The notes beneath the pieces are model-generated. The model was not told the DNA's origin. It saw nothing but the letters and a program-made list of their open reading frames with translations, and did no database searches. Of a stretch of 64,000 nucleotides of DNA, positions 1-7,651 are shown in pieces. The stretch lies in contig NZ_PJRJ01000011.1 in NCBI RefSeq assembly GCF_003711395.1, positions 1 through 64,000 on the forward strand, in the 5' to 3' direction. Within the stretch, counting starts at the first letter, position 1. Each line of letters starts with the position of its first letter. The translations under genes and the position numbers were made by a program. Source of the stretch: Acinetobacter sp. B51(2017). Its GTDB lineage: Bacteria > Pseudomonadota > Gammaproteobacteria > Pseudomonadales > Moraxellaceae.

Positions 1-382
1 CAATTACTGACAAAAAATTTGCTCAAATAAACTTCGAGAAATTCTTACCAATTATCAATGAAAATATATTCGATTGATCAACCAGTAAAAATCCACACAA
101 GTTGTTCTTCATAATCTCTTAATGATTTTCTTACTTCTTCGTCAGAAGTAAGACGGTCAGCAAATCTCGTTCGCTACCGATGGATGAGCATTATAGAGAG
201 ATTTAAAGAGCTTGCAAGTGTTTTATTCAAAAAACGAATAAAAATACTTGTGCTCGAATATATTTTATCCATTTTAGGCTTTTTTCTGTATTTTTCGCCT
301 AAATTTGCTTTAATAGCTTTTATACAACGCTGTGGCCTTGCCCGATTCACCTTGATAACACATTCATCAATTAGGATTTTAT
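1..382. other. Non-coding left edge
   Basis: No convincing gene lies here. Bases 130-152 form a perfect hairpin (CTTACTTCT, 5-nt loop, AGAAGTAAG) with no T-run after it. An open frame at 184-417 overlaps the start of mlaA and has no family likeness, so I do not call it. From memory, bases 80-125 resemble rRNA-operon flanking or spacer sequence of Acinetobacter, but I cannot verify this. Confidence 0.4.
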
Positions 383-1255
383 ATGCGTCATTGTTCTTAT
401 CTATGGATAGGTCTTAGCGGTTTATTGCTAAGTGCGCCAAGTTTTGCAACAGAACATCAATCCAATACGTCAGCAAGCAGCGAAGTTTCGCGTCTTGAAA
501 GCCTAAAACAATTAAAAGAATTGCGTGTTGATCAATTTAAAGTCGATGCTAATGCAGCTCAGAGTGAAGAGCTTAAAGATCCCCTGCAACCTTTAAACCG
601 TCAGGTTTATGCATTTAATGAGGCTTTAGATCGTACTTTGTTAAGGCCTGTTGCGGTTACATATAGTGAAAAAGTACCTGAACAGGTGCGTGGTTCTTTT
701 ACGCAAGCGCGTAAAAACTTGGATGAACCTTGGAATGCTGTCAATCAACTGGTGCAAGGCAAACCGTTACGTGCTGCAAAAACCCTTGGCCGTTTTACCA
801 TTAATACCTTAACCACTTTAGGTTTAGCTGATCCTGCTCGTCGTTTAGGTCTAGACAGTGAAGATGAAAGCCTAGGCACGACTTTAGGCTTTTATGGGGT
901 AGCATCTGGTCCTTATTTAGTATTGCCTTTACTCGGCCCAAGTACTCTACGTGATGGCATAGGCAGCATAGTCGATAGCCAAGCACGACCACAAAAATAT
1001 ATGCTTGATGATCATGATGGCTTATATTGGGGTGAAATTGCGTGGCGTGGTGTCGATACGCGGGCGCGTTTACTGGATTTAGAGAACGTTTTACAAGGTG
1101 ATAAATATGCCGCAATGCGTGATATTTATTTACAACGTAAAAACTTTGAAATTGCGCAAAAACGCGATGCCGATGGTAGCTCTATCAGTTTTATTGATGA
1201 TGAATTTGAAGATGCTAGTGATCTAGAGCAAGAAAAGCTTGAACTAGATCAATAA
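383..1255 (+). CDS. mlaA: MlaA-family outer-membrane lipid-asymmetry protein
   Basis: The 290-residue protein belongs to the MlaA (VacJ) family. MlaA sits in the outer membrane and removes phospholipids from the outer leaflet, passing them to the periplasmic carrier MlaC. The family signature is visible from residue ~65: DPLQPLNRQVYAFNE, then the PVA..Y...VP..VR segment, and later GVASGPYLVLPLLGPSTLRD and the DS-rich tail. The N-terminus (about residues 1-22, ending PSFA) is a type I signal peptide. I see no lipobox cysteine, although the E. coli protein is a lipoprotein. The C-terminus is strongly acidic. An AGGA ribosome site lies 8 bases before the ATG. The rest of the mla transport operon is not in this window. 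Confidence 0.93.
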   Translation: MRHCSYLWIGLSGLLLSAPSFATEHQSNTSASSEVSRLESLKQLKELRVDQFKVDANAAQSEELKDPLQPLNRQVYAFNEALDRTLLRPVAVTYSEKVPEQVRGSFTQARKNLDEPWNAVNQLVQGKPLRAAKTLGRFTINTLTTLGLADPARRLGLDSEDESLGTTLGFYGVASGPYLVLPLLGPSTLRDGIGSIVDSQARPQKYMLDDHDGLYWGEIAWRGVDTRARLLDLENVLQGDKYAAMRDIYLQRKNFEIAQKRDADGSSISFIDDEFEDASDLEQEKLELDQ

Positions 1256-1322
1256 AATCTAAAAACTTTTGCAAAAATTGCAGCATCGCGTAATTGCTGC
1301 TGCACTTTTGCCGGCAATTGAT

Positions 1323-1331
1323 TGCTATAGT
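1323..1331 (+). promoter_or_regulatory. Candidate extended -10 promoter for gigA
   Basis: TGC followed by TATAGT is a good extended -10 element. No strong -35 is seen at 17 bases. Transcription would begin near 1338, about 33 bases before the ATG at 1371. This favours that ATG over a longer reading frame that opens at 1269. Confidence 0.4.
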
Positions 1332-1370
1332 AGTTCAACTTACTGTTATTTAGGATCATACACAGTCTTT

Positions 1371-2339
1371 ATGTATTTCATTCAACCGACTCGCGATATC
1401 GCTTATTTAGATCAGGTCTTAGATACACTACCCAGTGTACAAATGATTCGCATAGAAGACATTCACTTGTATGACCCTACCATCATTGCCATCGCTGATG
1501 TGCAAGATTACTTGAACCATAAATGGAGCTTGCCTACCATCGTCTTGGCCTTCGATCAAGAAGGCAGTGCCTTGTCACAAGCATGGGAACAAGGCGCTTT
1601 AGCGGGTTGGATTTGGAATCGTTTACCTGAAAATCCACAAGCAGCATTATTGCGTATTGATGCTAAGTACAAACGCAATCAGGACAGTCGTGATTTACCT
1701 TCGGCAGCTGAATTACAACAACGTTTACTGCCAAATCCCATCGAACTACCAAATTACCAAATAGAAACGCTATTTAAACCTTCAGCATATCTATCTGGGG
1801 ATTGGTACGACTATTGGAAAATCAGTGACAAAGAAATTATATTCTATTTAGCTGATGTTTCAGGTCATGGTGTGACGAGTTCTTTACTTACCTCATGGAT
1901 GGCGGCTTTTCATGGTCGTTCTAAAACTCCACGCGAGCTACTCAAAAAACTCAATGGCATGTTGGTGCAAGAAAATATTGAAAAACATATCACCATGCTG
2001 GCGGGAATTTTAAACCTCGATACCCACCAAATCCGTTGGTCAAGTGCAGGACATTATCCACCTGCAATTATTTTTGAGAAAAATCAGCCACCTAAGGTAC
2101 TCAACACCAGTAGTTTCCCTTTAGGCTTAACCGAAGATTTAGAAGTTGAAGAATTCGAATGTACTTTAAATCGCGACGCGCGGTTTATTATTTGTTCAGA
2201 TGGTGCGCTTGAACCATTCACAGGCGGCTTAAGCGAACAATTTGAACAATTGGTATTTCACTTGCAAAATCAATCATTTCAAGCGCCTGAGCACGTTGCA
2301 GATGACATTGCCATCTTAAGTTTAAGACGTATGAAATAA
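1371..2339 (+). CDS. gigA: GigA, SpoIIE/RsbU-type PP2C serine phosphatase
   Basis: A 322-residue protein with a PPM/PP2C (SpoIIE) phosphatase domain at about residues 110-320. Visible metal-binding motifs are SGDWYD (142-147), ADVSGHG (161-167), CSDGALEPF and the terminal ADDIAILSL. The first ~105 residues look like a degenerate receiver-type domain. In A. baumannii, GigA acts with the anti-anti-sigma factor GigB in a general stress and antibiotic-tolerance pathway that feeds into the nitrogen PTS carrier NPr. The gigB-like gene follows directly, which supports the name. The frame is open from 1269, but the extra N-terminal residues look non-conserved and a promoter-like element lies inside them, so I start at 1371. 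The ribosome site is weak. Confidence 0.85.
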   Translation: MYFIQPTRDIAYLDQVLDTLPSVQMIRIEDIHLYDPTIIAIADVQDYLNHKWSLPTIVLAFDQEGSALSQAWEQGALAGWIWNRLPENPQAALLRIDAKYKRNQDSRDLPSAAELQQRLLPNPIELPNYQIETLFKPSAYLSGDWYDYWKISDKEIIFYLADVSGHGVTSSLLTSWMAAFHGRSKTPRELLKKLNGMLVQENIEKHITMLAGILNLDTHQIRWSSAGHYPPAIIFEKNQPPKVLNTSSFPLGLTEDLEVEEFECTLNRDARFIICSDGALEPFTGGLSEQFEQLVFHLQNQSFQAPEHVADDIAILSLRRMK

Positions 2340-2452
2340 AATATTTATCAAATAGTTACAATACTTACAAAGCCTATACGACTGATCCATACTTGAGTTA
2401 TCCCTATCGGCTATGGGATAATTTTCTATCCTTCTCTGCAAATGGCATTTAT

Positions 2453-2968
2453 ATGTCAACAGGTCATGTTGAATACGCAAGTTTGGACGGAACGCACATT
2501 TTTAAGCTTATTGGCGAAGTGCGAGCCCAATCTTGTATCAGTCTCGATAAACTTCTCAATAAATTAGAACAACATGAAAATGTTGTGGGTGCGCTTGTGG
2601 ATCTCACCCAAACCACCTTTATTGATAGCACTGTACTTGGTGTTTTGGCGAAACTTGGGCTGAAGCTGAAGCAAATCCACCAAATTCAAGCCGTGATGTT
2701 GTCCACCAATCCAGATATCACCACTTTGGCCAATAGTATGGGCTTAGGTCAGGTGTTTGTGATTTTAAATTATTGTGGCGATCCTCAGGTGTGTACCCGT
2801 GCTTTGGTAGACGAAAATGTTAACCATCGTAATATGTTGACGACTGTGCTCGATGCACATAAAACATTAATGAAGCTTAACCAAAATAACCAAAATATGT
2901 TTGAGCCTTTGGTTAAACAACTTGAAAAAGAACAAGAAAACTTACAACAGTCCAATCAAAATGTATAA
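2453..2968 (+). CDS. gigB: GigB, STAS-domain anti-anti-sigma factor
   Basis: A 171-residue protein with a STAS domain over about residues 8-110. The phosphorylatable serine is in the conserved FIDSTVLG stretch (around residue 63). The C-terminal ~60 residues are an extra, polar, probably helical tail rich in Gln and Asn. In the Gig pathway GigA removes phosphate from GigB, whose state controls partner binding. The gene follows gigA by about 110 bases and precedes the amidase gene by 12. The frame is open from a TTG at 2393, but the ATG at 2453 starts exactly where STAS similarity begins. Neither start has a strong ribosome site. Confidence 0.85.
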   Translation: MSTGHVEYASLDGTHIFKLIGEVRAQSCISLDKLLNKLEQHENVVGALVDLTQTTFIDSTVLGVLAKLGLKLKQIHQIQAVMLSTNPDITTLANSMGLGQVFVILNYCGDPQVCTRALVDENVNHRNMLTTVLDAHKTLMKLNQNNQNMFEPLVKQLEKEQENLQQSNQNV

Positions 2969-2980
2969 CACGGAGTAGCC

Positions 2981-3811
2981 ATGACTTTAGTTTCTGTTGC
3001 ACAAATGAATTCACAAGATGATATTGAAGCCAACTTCAGCGTCATTGAACAATTGATGCAGCAGAGTCAGGCAGCTGGCGCATCTTTGATTGTGTTCCCG
3101 GAAAACTTTGTCTGCTTTGCAGGTGGTAAACAACGCCAAACCGCAGAGCAGTTTGAAGTGCTTCAAGCACGTTTAGAACAACTGGCACATCGCTACAATC
3201 TATGGATTGTGGCGGGTACCTTACCCTGCCCTTATCGCCCGGATGGTTCGATCATTCAAGATGGTCGGGTACGTACTGTAAGCTTATGCATTAGTCCAGA
3301 AAAGACCGAAGCGCGTTATGACAAAATTCATTTGTTTGATGTGCAAGTGGGCGATGCAGTCGGTGGCTATCAAGAATCAAAGTATTTTGAGCCAGGTACC
3401 GATGTGGTCGTGGCAAACACGCCTTTTGGCAATATTGGTTTAATGGTATGTTATGACCTACGTTTTCCCGAACTTGCGCTTAAATTGCGTCAACAAGGCG
3501 CGAATATTTTAACTGCGCCTGCAGCGTTTACGTATACCACTGGTCAAATGCATTGGCAGTTATTATTGCAAGCTCGTGCCATGGACAGTCAATGTCAGGT
3601 ATTAGGTTCAGCACAGCAAGGCTGGCATGGTGAAAAACGCCAAACTTGGGGACATAGCGCAGCCACACATTCCCGTGGTCATGTGCTTGCGCATATTGAT
3701 ACACAAGGTGCAGGCTTAATTACAGTGCCTTTTGATTTAGCCGAGCAAGCTAAGATTCGTGAATCAATGCCGCTGATGCAGCACCGTGTTTTAATCAATT
3801 ATTCATTCTAA
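2981..3811 (+). CDS. Carbon-nitrogen hydrolase (Nit1-like deaminated glutathione amidase type)
   Basis: A 276-residue nitrilase-superfamily amidase. The Glu-Lys-Cys catalytic triad is seen as FPEN (Glu41), RYDKIHLFD (Lys115) and MVCYDLRFPE (Cys157). The overall pattern matches the Nit1/NitFhit and YbeM branch, which in known members hydrolyses deaminated glutathione as a metabolite-repair step. The substrate here is inferred from that similarity only. A GGAG ribosome site lies before the ATG. It is probably cotranscribed with gigAB, since only 12 bases separate it from gigB, and a clear terminator follows. Confidence 0.85.
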   Translation: MTLVSVAQMNSQDDIEANFSVIEQLMQQSQAAGASLIVFPENFVCFAGGKQRQTAEQFEVLQARLEQLAHRYNLWIVAGTLPCPYRPDGSIIQDGRVRTVSLCISPEKTEARYDKIHLFDVQVGDAVGGYQESKYFEPGTDVVVANTPFGNIGLMVCYDLRFPELALKLRQQGANILTAPAAFTYTTGQMHWQLLLQARAMDSQCQVLGSAQQGWHGEKRQTWGHSAATHSRGHVLAHIDTQGAGLITVPFDLAEQAKIRESMPLMQHRVLINYSF

Positions 3812-3823
3812 TTTTCCGATACA

Positions 3824-3865
3824 AAAACAGCGCTAGTTAGCACCAATCTAGCAGCGCTGTTTTTT
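3824..3865 (+). terminator. Intrinsic terminator after the amidase gene
   Basis: AACAGCGCT (3826-3834) pairs with AGCGCTGTT (3853-3861) and is followed by a T-run. It ends the gigA-gigB-amidase transcript. Confidence 0.85.
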
Positions 3866-3912
3866 ATAGTGAATTTTTCTATAATCAAAGATTATTTGTT
3901 TAGGTTATTCCA

Positions 3913-4305
3913 ATGCTAAAACTGCTCTTTATCGCTGCGAGTCTTGTCGCACTTGCGCCTTTAGCACAAGCTGAATTAGTCATTTCTGAAAAAGTCCGTC
4001 CTGCGCTTAAATCTTTGGTGAATCCTGCTTATCAACGTTTGCAAATTCCAGCAACACCACATGACATGAATTTACCCGCATTTGGTAAAGGTGTGATTGC
4101 TTGGGGCGGTGGCCCACATGATGCCAAAGCACGTTTTGAGAATGTCACTCGTGCCGATGTAAACCTCATGAAACAAAAAGGCTTAACCTTAGACATGGCG
4201 CAAGCATGGCAAGCCTTTTATGAAAATGAAACCTTGCGCAACCCCGGCAATCCAACTGCACCGTTTCGTGATCAGTTAATGCAAAAAATTGTCAGCCTGT
4301 GGTAA
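3913..4305 (+). CDS. Small secreted protein of unknown function (possibly DUF4951)
   Basis: A 130-residue protein with a clean signal peptide (about residues 1-20, cut after AQA). The mature part has a compact conserved-looking centre, GKGVIAWGGGPHDAKARF, and no cysteines. It resembles what I remember as the DUF4951 family, but I am not certain. No enzymatic motif is recognisable. It lies between the amidase terminator and the convergent gspE gene, whose stop codon directly abuts this one, so no room remains for a terminator between them. Confidence 0.7.
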   Translation: MLKLLFIAASLVALAPLAQAELVISEKVRPALKSLVNPAYQRLQIPATPHDMNLPAFGKGVIAWGGGPHDAKARFENVTRADVNLMKQKGLTLDMAQAWQAFYENETLRNPGNPTAPFRDQLMQKIVSLW

Positions 4306-5793
4306 TTATTCACTAGCAGCATTGGTGACACGTAACACCTCTTCTAAAGTGGTCTTACCTTCTAAAACTTTTCTTAAACCATCGGCACGAATTGAGCCTG
4401 CCGACTGGCGGGCGTACTGTTCTAATTCAAATTCTGCGGCATTGCCATGAATTAAGCGGCGCATCTGTTCATCTACCGGCACAATTTCATAAATTGCAGT
4501 ACGACCACTAAAACCAGTATTCCCGCAATGCTCACAGCCTTTAGGGTGCGGTAGCTGCAACTGCTGTTGTACAGTCACATCAGCAAAGACTTGTTGTTCA
4601 AACTCATCTGCCGCGCGCCACATCAGACAATGATGACATAAGGTTCGTACCAAACGCTGGGCAATCACGCCAATTAACGAGCTTGATAATAAAAACGGCT
4701 CAATGCCCATATCTTTTAAACGCGTTACCGCACCAATTGCGGTATTGGTATGTAATGTCGATAACACTAAATGACCGGTTAACGATGCTTGAACTGCAAT
4801 TTCTGCGGTTTCTAAATCACGAATCTCACCTACCATGACCACATCTGGATCCTGACGTAGCATGGCTTTTAAGGCGCGTGCAAAAGTCATATCTACTTTG
4901 GTGTTGACTTGGGTCTGACCAATGCCTTCAAGTTGATACTCGATTGGGTCTTCAGCGGTTAAAATATTGCGTGAACCATCATTAAGATCCGCCAATGCTG
5001 CATACAAGGTGGTGGTTTTACCGGAACCGGTTGGTCCCGTCACCAAAATAATGCCATGCGGACGATGCACTAAAGTGCTTAAACGGCTGTAATCCTCTTG
5101 CATCAAGCCTAAATGACTCATATTTAAACGGCCGGCTTGTTTATCGAGTAAACGCATCACCACACGCTCACCATGACTCGATGGCAAAGTTGAGACACGC
5201 ACATCTACTTCACGTCCGGCTAAACGTAGCGAAATACGCCCATCTTGTGGGACACGTTTTTCGGCAATATCTAAACGCGCCATGACTTTAATTCGTGACA
5301 CTAAAAGGGGTGCGAGTTCACGGCGCGGTTGGACAATCTCACGCAATTGCCCATCGACGCGCAAACGTACCGAAAGTTTTTTTTCAAAAGATTCAATATG
5401 AATATCCGATGCACCCACACGAATCGCTTCAGACAATAAGGCATTGATGAGACGCACAATCGGCGCATCATCTTCTTGATCCATTAAATCTTCAGCTTCA
5501 GGTACAGAATCAGCTAAAGACAATAAGTCAGGATGATCTTCTAAACCTGCAGCCACTTGTTGTGATTCACCGCTATCCCCTGCAAAACTACTACTGAGCA
5601 GTTGGTTAAATTGTTGTTCATCATACAATTCATGCTGTGCAGGAACGCCTAAAATGCGTCTGGCTTCTTGAATGGCAAGTAAAGGGGTCTGGTCACGGCG
5701 CACGATAATGGGTTGATCACCTGCATAGCGAATTAAAATGGCATGCCGCTTGGCAAAACTATAAGGAAGTTGGACGTGTTTTAATGGCTGCAT
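4306..5793 (-). CDS. gspE: GspE, type II secretion system ATPase
   Basis: A 495-residue secretion ATPase of the GspE/PilB superfamily. The N1 domain occupies about residues 1-105 and the ATPase core 110-480. Visible motifs are Walker A GPTGSGKTT (about 254-262), the Asp box ILTAEDPIE, Walker B DPDVVMVGEIRD and the His box STLHTN. A zinc tetracysteine site is formed by CHHC (about 387-390) and CEHC (421-424), which is typical of GspE. It powers pseudopilus assembly at the inner membrane. No other gsp gene is nearby; scattered gsp genes are known in Acinetobacter. A GTG one codon upstream (5796) is an alternative start. Confidence 0.93.
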   Translation of the reverse strand: MQPLKHVQLPYSFAKRHAILIRYAGDQPIIVRRDQTPLLAIQEARRILGVPAQHELYDEQQFNQLLSSSFAGDSGESQQVAAGLEDHPDLLSLADSVPEAEDLMDQEDDAPIVRLINALLSEAIRVGASDIHIESFEKKLSVRLRVDGQLREIVQPRRELAPLLVSRIKVMARLDIAEKRVPQDGRISLRLAGREVDVRVSTLPSSHGERVVMRLLDKQAGRLNMSHLGLMQEDYSRLSTLVHRPHGIILVTGPTGSGKTTTLYAALADLNDGSRNILTAEDPIEYQLEGIGQTQVNTKVDMTFARALKAMLRQDPDVVMVGEIRDLETAEIAVQASLTGHLVLSTLHTNTAIGAVTRLKDMGIEPFLLSSSLIGVIAQRLVRTLCHHCLMWRAADEFEQQVFADVTVQQQLQLPHPKGCEHCGNTGFSGRTAIYEIVPVDEQMRRLIHGNAAEFELEQYARQSAGSIRADGLRKVLEGKTTLEEVLRVTNAASE

Positions 5794-5881
5794 CACAAAT
5801 TATCATGATGAAAAAAATTATTTTGAGTGTACTCTAAGCACATGACAGCGTGAAGTCAGTTTTTTGCGGACTAGGATATTA

Positions 5882-6688
5882 ATGCACTCCAATGCCTTTA
5901 GCCCGATTGCCAAATGGTGGGGCGAATATAGTTTTGAGATTGGTCAGGCGCGTGCTTGGCAATTTGGTTCACTGCTCTTACGTTTAACGCGTGGCTTACA
6001 AGAGTGGCGCTTAGAATATCATCGCCCACAAGTGCAATATGATTATGAACAGCAGTGGCACCCAATAGAAGATCCTGCTTTTGCCTTTCCACAGCCAGTG
6101 CATATCGAACGCTATATGTTTAAAAGCACGCACGGTACTGTACAGTTGATGCCACGTTTAGCCAATCGTTCGGTGGTGATTAAACCCGTTGACCCGATTT
6201 ATATTCCAGCCAGTCAACGCGGTACTTTATATATTAGTACTCCGCTTTGGATTGCAGGCTTTGTCGAAGGTCAACGTGAACCATTATTTGATATCCCCGT
6301 AATTTTACCCAAAGATACTTGGTTTGGCCCGAATCATCGTTTAGGTGAGATTTGTTATGCCACCTCTGTGGATGGTCGTACCGAACTTAATCAACTCAAG
6401 CCACGAGCCTTTCGTGCCATTACCCCCATTGAGTTTCATAACACCAGCAATCAACAACTGCGCTTTGACCGCATGAATGTGCCTGTTACTGCCCTGCCGC
6501 TTTTTTTTAGCGAAAGTACCGGACGTTTATGGACCTCACAAATTCGGGTCAATCATGAAGGCTTAGATCGACCGCCACGCATTCGTATTGAAAACCGCAC
6601 CCCCATTCATGCTGGAGAAGTCACCTATCTACAGCCGCCACGCGAATCAGGCAGCGTATTATTTAATATGTTTGATTCATTCTTCTAG
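5882..6688 (+). CDS. DUF432 domain protein coupled to an MscS channel
   Basis: A 268-residue protein that I recognise as the DUF432 family, whose function is unknown. It has no signal peptide or membrane helix and is rich in beta-forming segments, so it is likely cytoplasmic. It ends 8 bases before the MscS-type channel gene, which suggests translation from one message and a role tied to that channel (inference). The ATG at 5882 has AGGA seven bases upstream. A TTG six codons earlier is less likely to be the start. Confidence 0.8.
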   Translation: MHSNAFSPIAKWWGEYSFEIGQARAWQFGSLLLRLTRGLQEWRLEYHRPQVQYDYEQQWHPIEDPAFAFPQPVHIERYMFKSTHGTVQLMPRLANRSVVIKPVDPIYIPASQRGTLYISTPLWIAGFVEGQREPLFDIPVILPKDTWFGPNHRLGEICYATSVDGRTELNQLKPRAFRAITPIEFHNTSNQQLRFDRMNVPVTALPLFFSESTGRLWTSQIRVNHEGLDRPPRIRIENRTPIHAGEVTYLQPPRESGSVLFNMFDSFF

Positions 6689-6696
6689 GGATTGTC

Positions 6697-7620
6697 ATGT
6701 CAGATTCAAAAATTGTCGATGGTGTGTTTAGCAGTCTCTCTAGCACCTTTGCTGGTTGGAAAAGCGATCGCATTATTGAAATTATCATTGCTATTGTCAT
6801 TATTAGCTTAGGTTTTTTTATTGCGCGAGTTGTGTCCAACACCTTTATTCGCACCGTAGGCACGAAGTTTAATGCCCATCAAAGTTTGGTGTGGCGGCGT
6901 GGGATTTTTTACAGTATTTTTTTACTGTTTATGATTGCTGGCCTAAAAGAAGCGGGTTTTAAACTCAGTGTATTTTTAGGTGCTGCGGGGATTTTGACGG
7001 TCGCCTTGGGTTTTGCCTCGCAAACATCTGCGAGTAACTTAATTAGCGGTATGTTTTTAATTGGCGAAGGCTCTTTTGAAGTGGGTGATACCATTCAAAT
7101 TACTTTAATTCGTGGCCATACCATTGAAGGCGAAGTGATTTCCATTGATTTACTTTCAGTCAAACTCCTCACCCAAGATAACGTTTATGTGCGTTTACCT
7201 AATGAACAACTGATTCGTGCGCCTGTACAAAACTTATCTAAATTCCCGATTCGCAGAATTCCCATTACCCTTGCCATCAACTTTGATGAAGACATCATTA
7301 AAGTGCGCCGCGTGTTGTTAGATGTGGCACAAAAATATCCATTGGTTTTGGCTGATCCTAAACCTGCGGTGACCGTGACTTCCTTTGGAGAATCTTCGAT
7401 TGAGATTTTATTTGCAGTGTGGTGTCAGCGTGAAAACTTTTTAAAAGTCAAAGATGAATTGCACGAGCGTATTCGTAATGGCTTTGTTGATAATCAAATT
7501 GAGATTCCCGTGCCTAAAATGGGCTTTGTCGATCGCCCAATTCCATCTGCTCAAAGCAAGCAGCTAGACGTTGATCAATATGCTAATCAAGAACAGATAC
7601 AACGCGAACCTAAACTCTAA
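6697..7620 (+). CDS. MscS-family small-conductance mechanosensitive channel
   Basis: A 307-residue channel of the MscS family. Three membrane segments are visible at roughly residues 23-47, 72-90 and 97-125. The last is the glycine/alanine-rich pore helix GAAGILTVALGFASQTSASN. It is followed by the beta domain (FEVGDTIQI, GEVISIDLLSVKL, PNEQL) and the mixed alpha/beta vestibule. Such channels open under membrane tension and release solutes during osmotic downshock. The gene is coupled to the DUF432 gene upstream and ends at a bidirectional terminator. Confidence 0.92.
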   Translation: MSDSKIVDGVFSSLSSTFAGWKSDRIIEIIIAIVIISLGFFIARVVSNTFIRTVGTKFNAHQSLVWRRGIFYSIFLLFMIAGLKEAGFKLSVFLGAAGILTVALGFASQTSASNLISGMFLIGEGSFEVGDTIQITLIRGHTIEGEVISIDLLSVKLLTQDNVYVRLPNEQLIRAPVQNLSKFPIRRIPITLAINFDEDIIKVRRVLLDVAQKYPLVLADPKPAVTVTSFGESSIEILFAVWCQRENFLKVKDELHERIRNGFVDNQIEIPVPKMGFVDRPIPSAQSKQLDVDQYANQEQIQREPKL

Positions 7621-7650
7621 AAAAAGCCCAACTTCAAGTTGGGCTTTAGA
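7621..7650. terminator. Bidirectional intrinsic terminator
   Basis: AAGCCCAACTT pairs with AAGTTGGGCTT around a short loop. It is flanked by A and T runs and lies between the convergent MscS and DUF2339 genes. Confidence 0.88.
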
Positions 7651-7651
7651 T

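Noticed and set aside
184-417. Open frame of 77 codons upstream of mlaA
   Set aside because: It overlaps the mlaA start, has no good ribosome site, and its sequence resembles translated AT-rich intergenic DNA.
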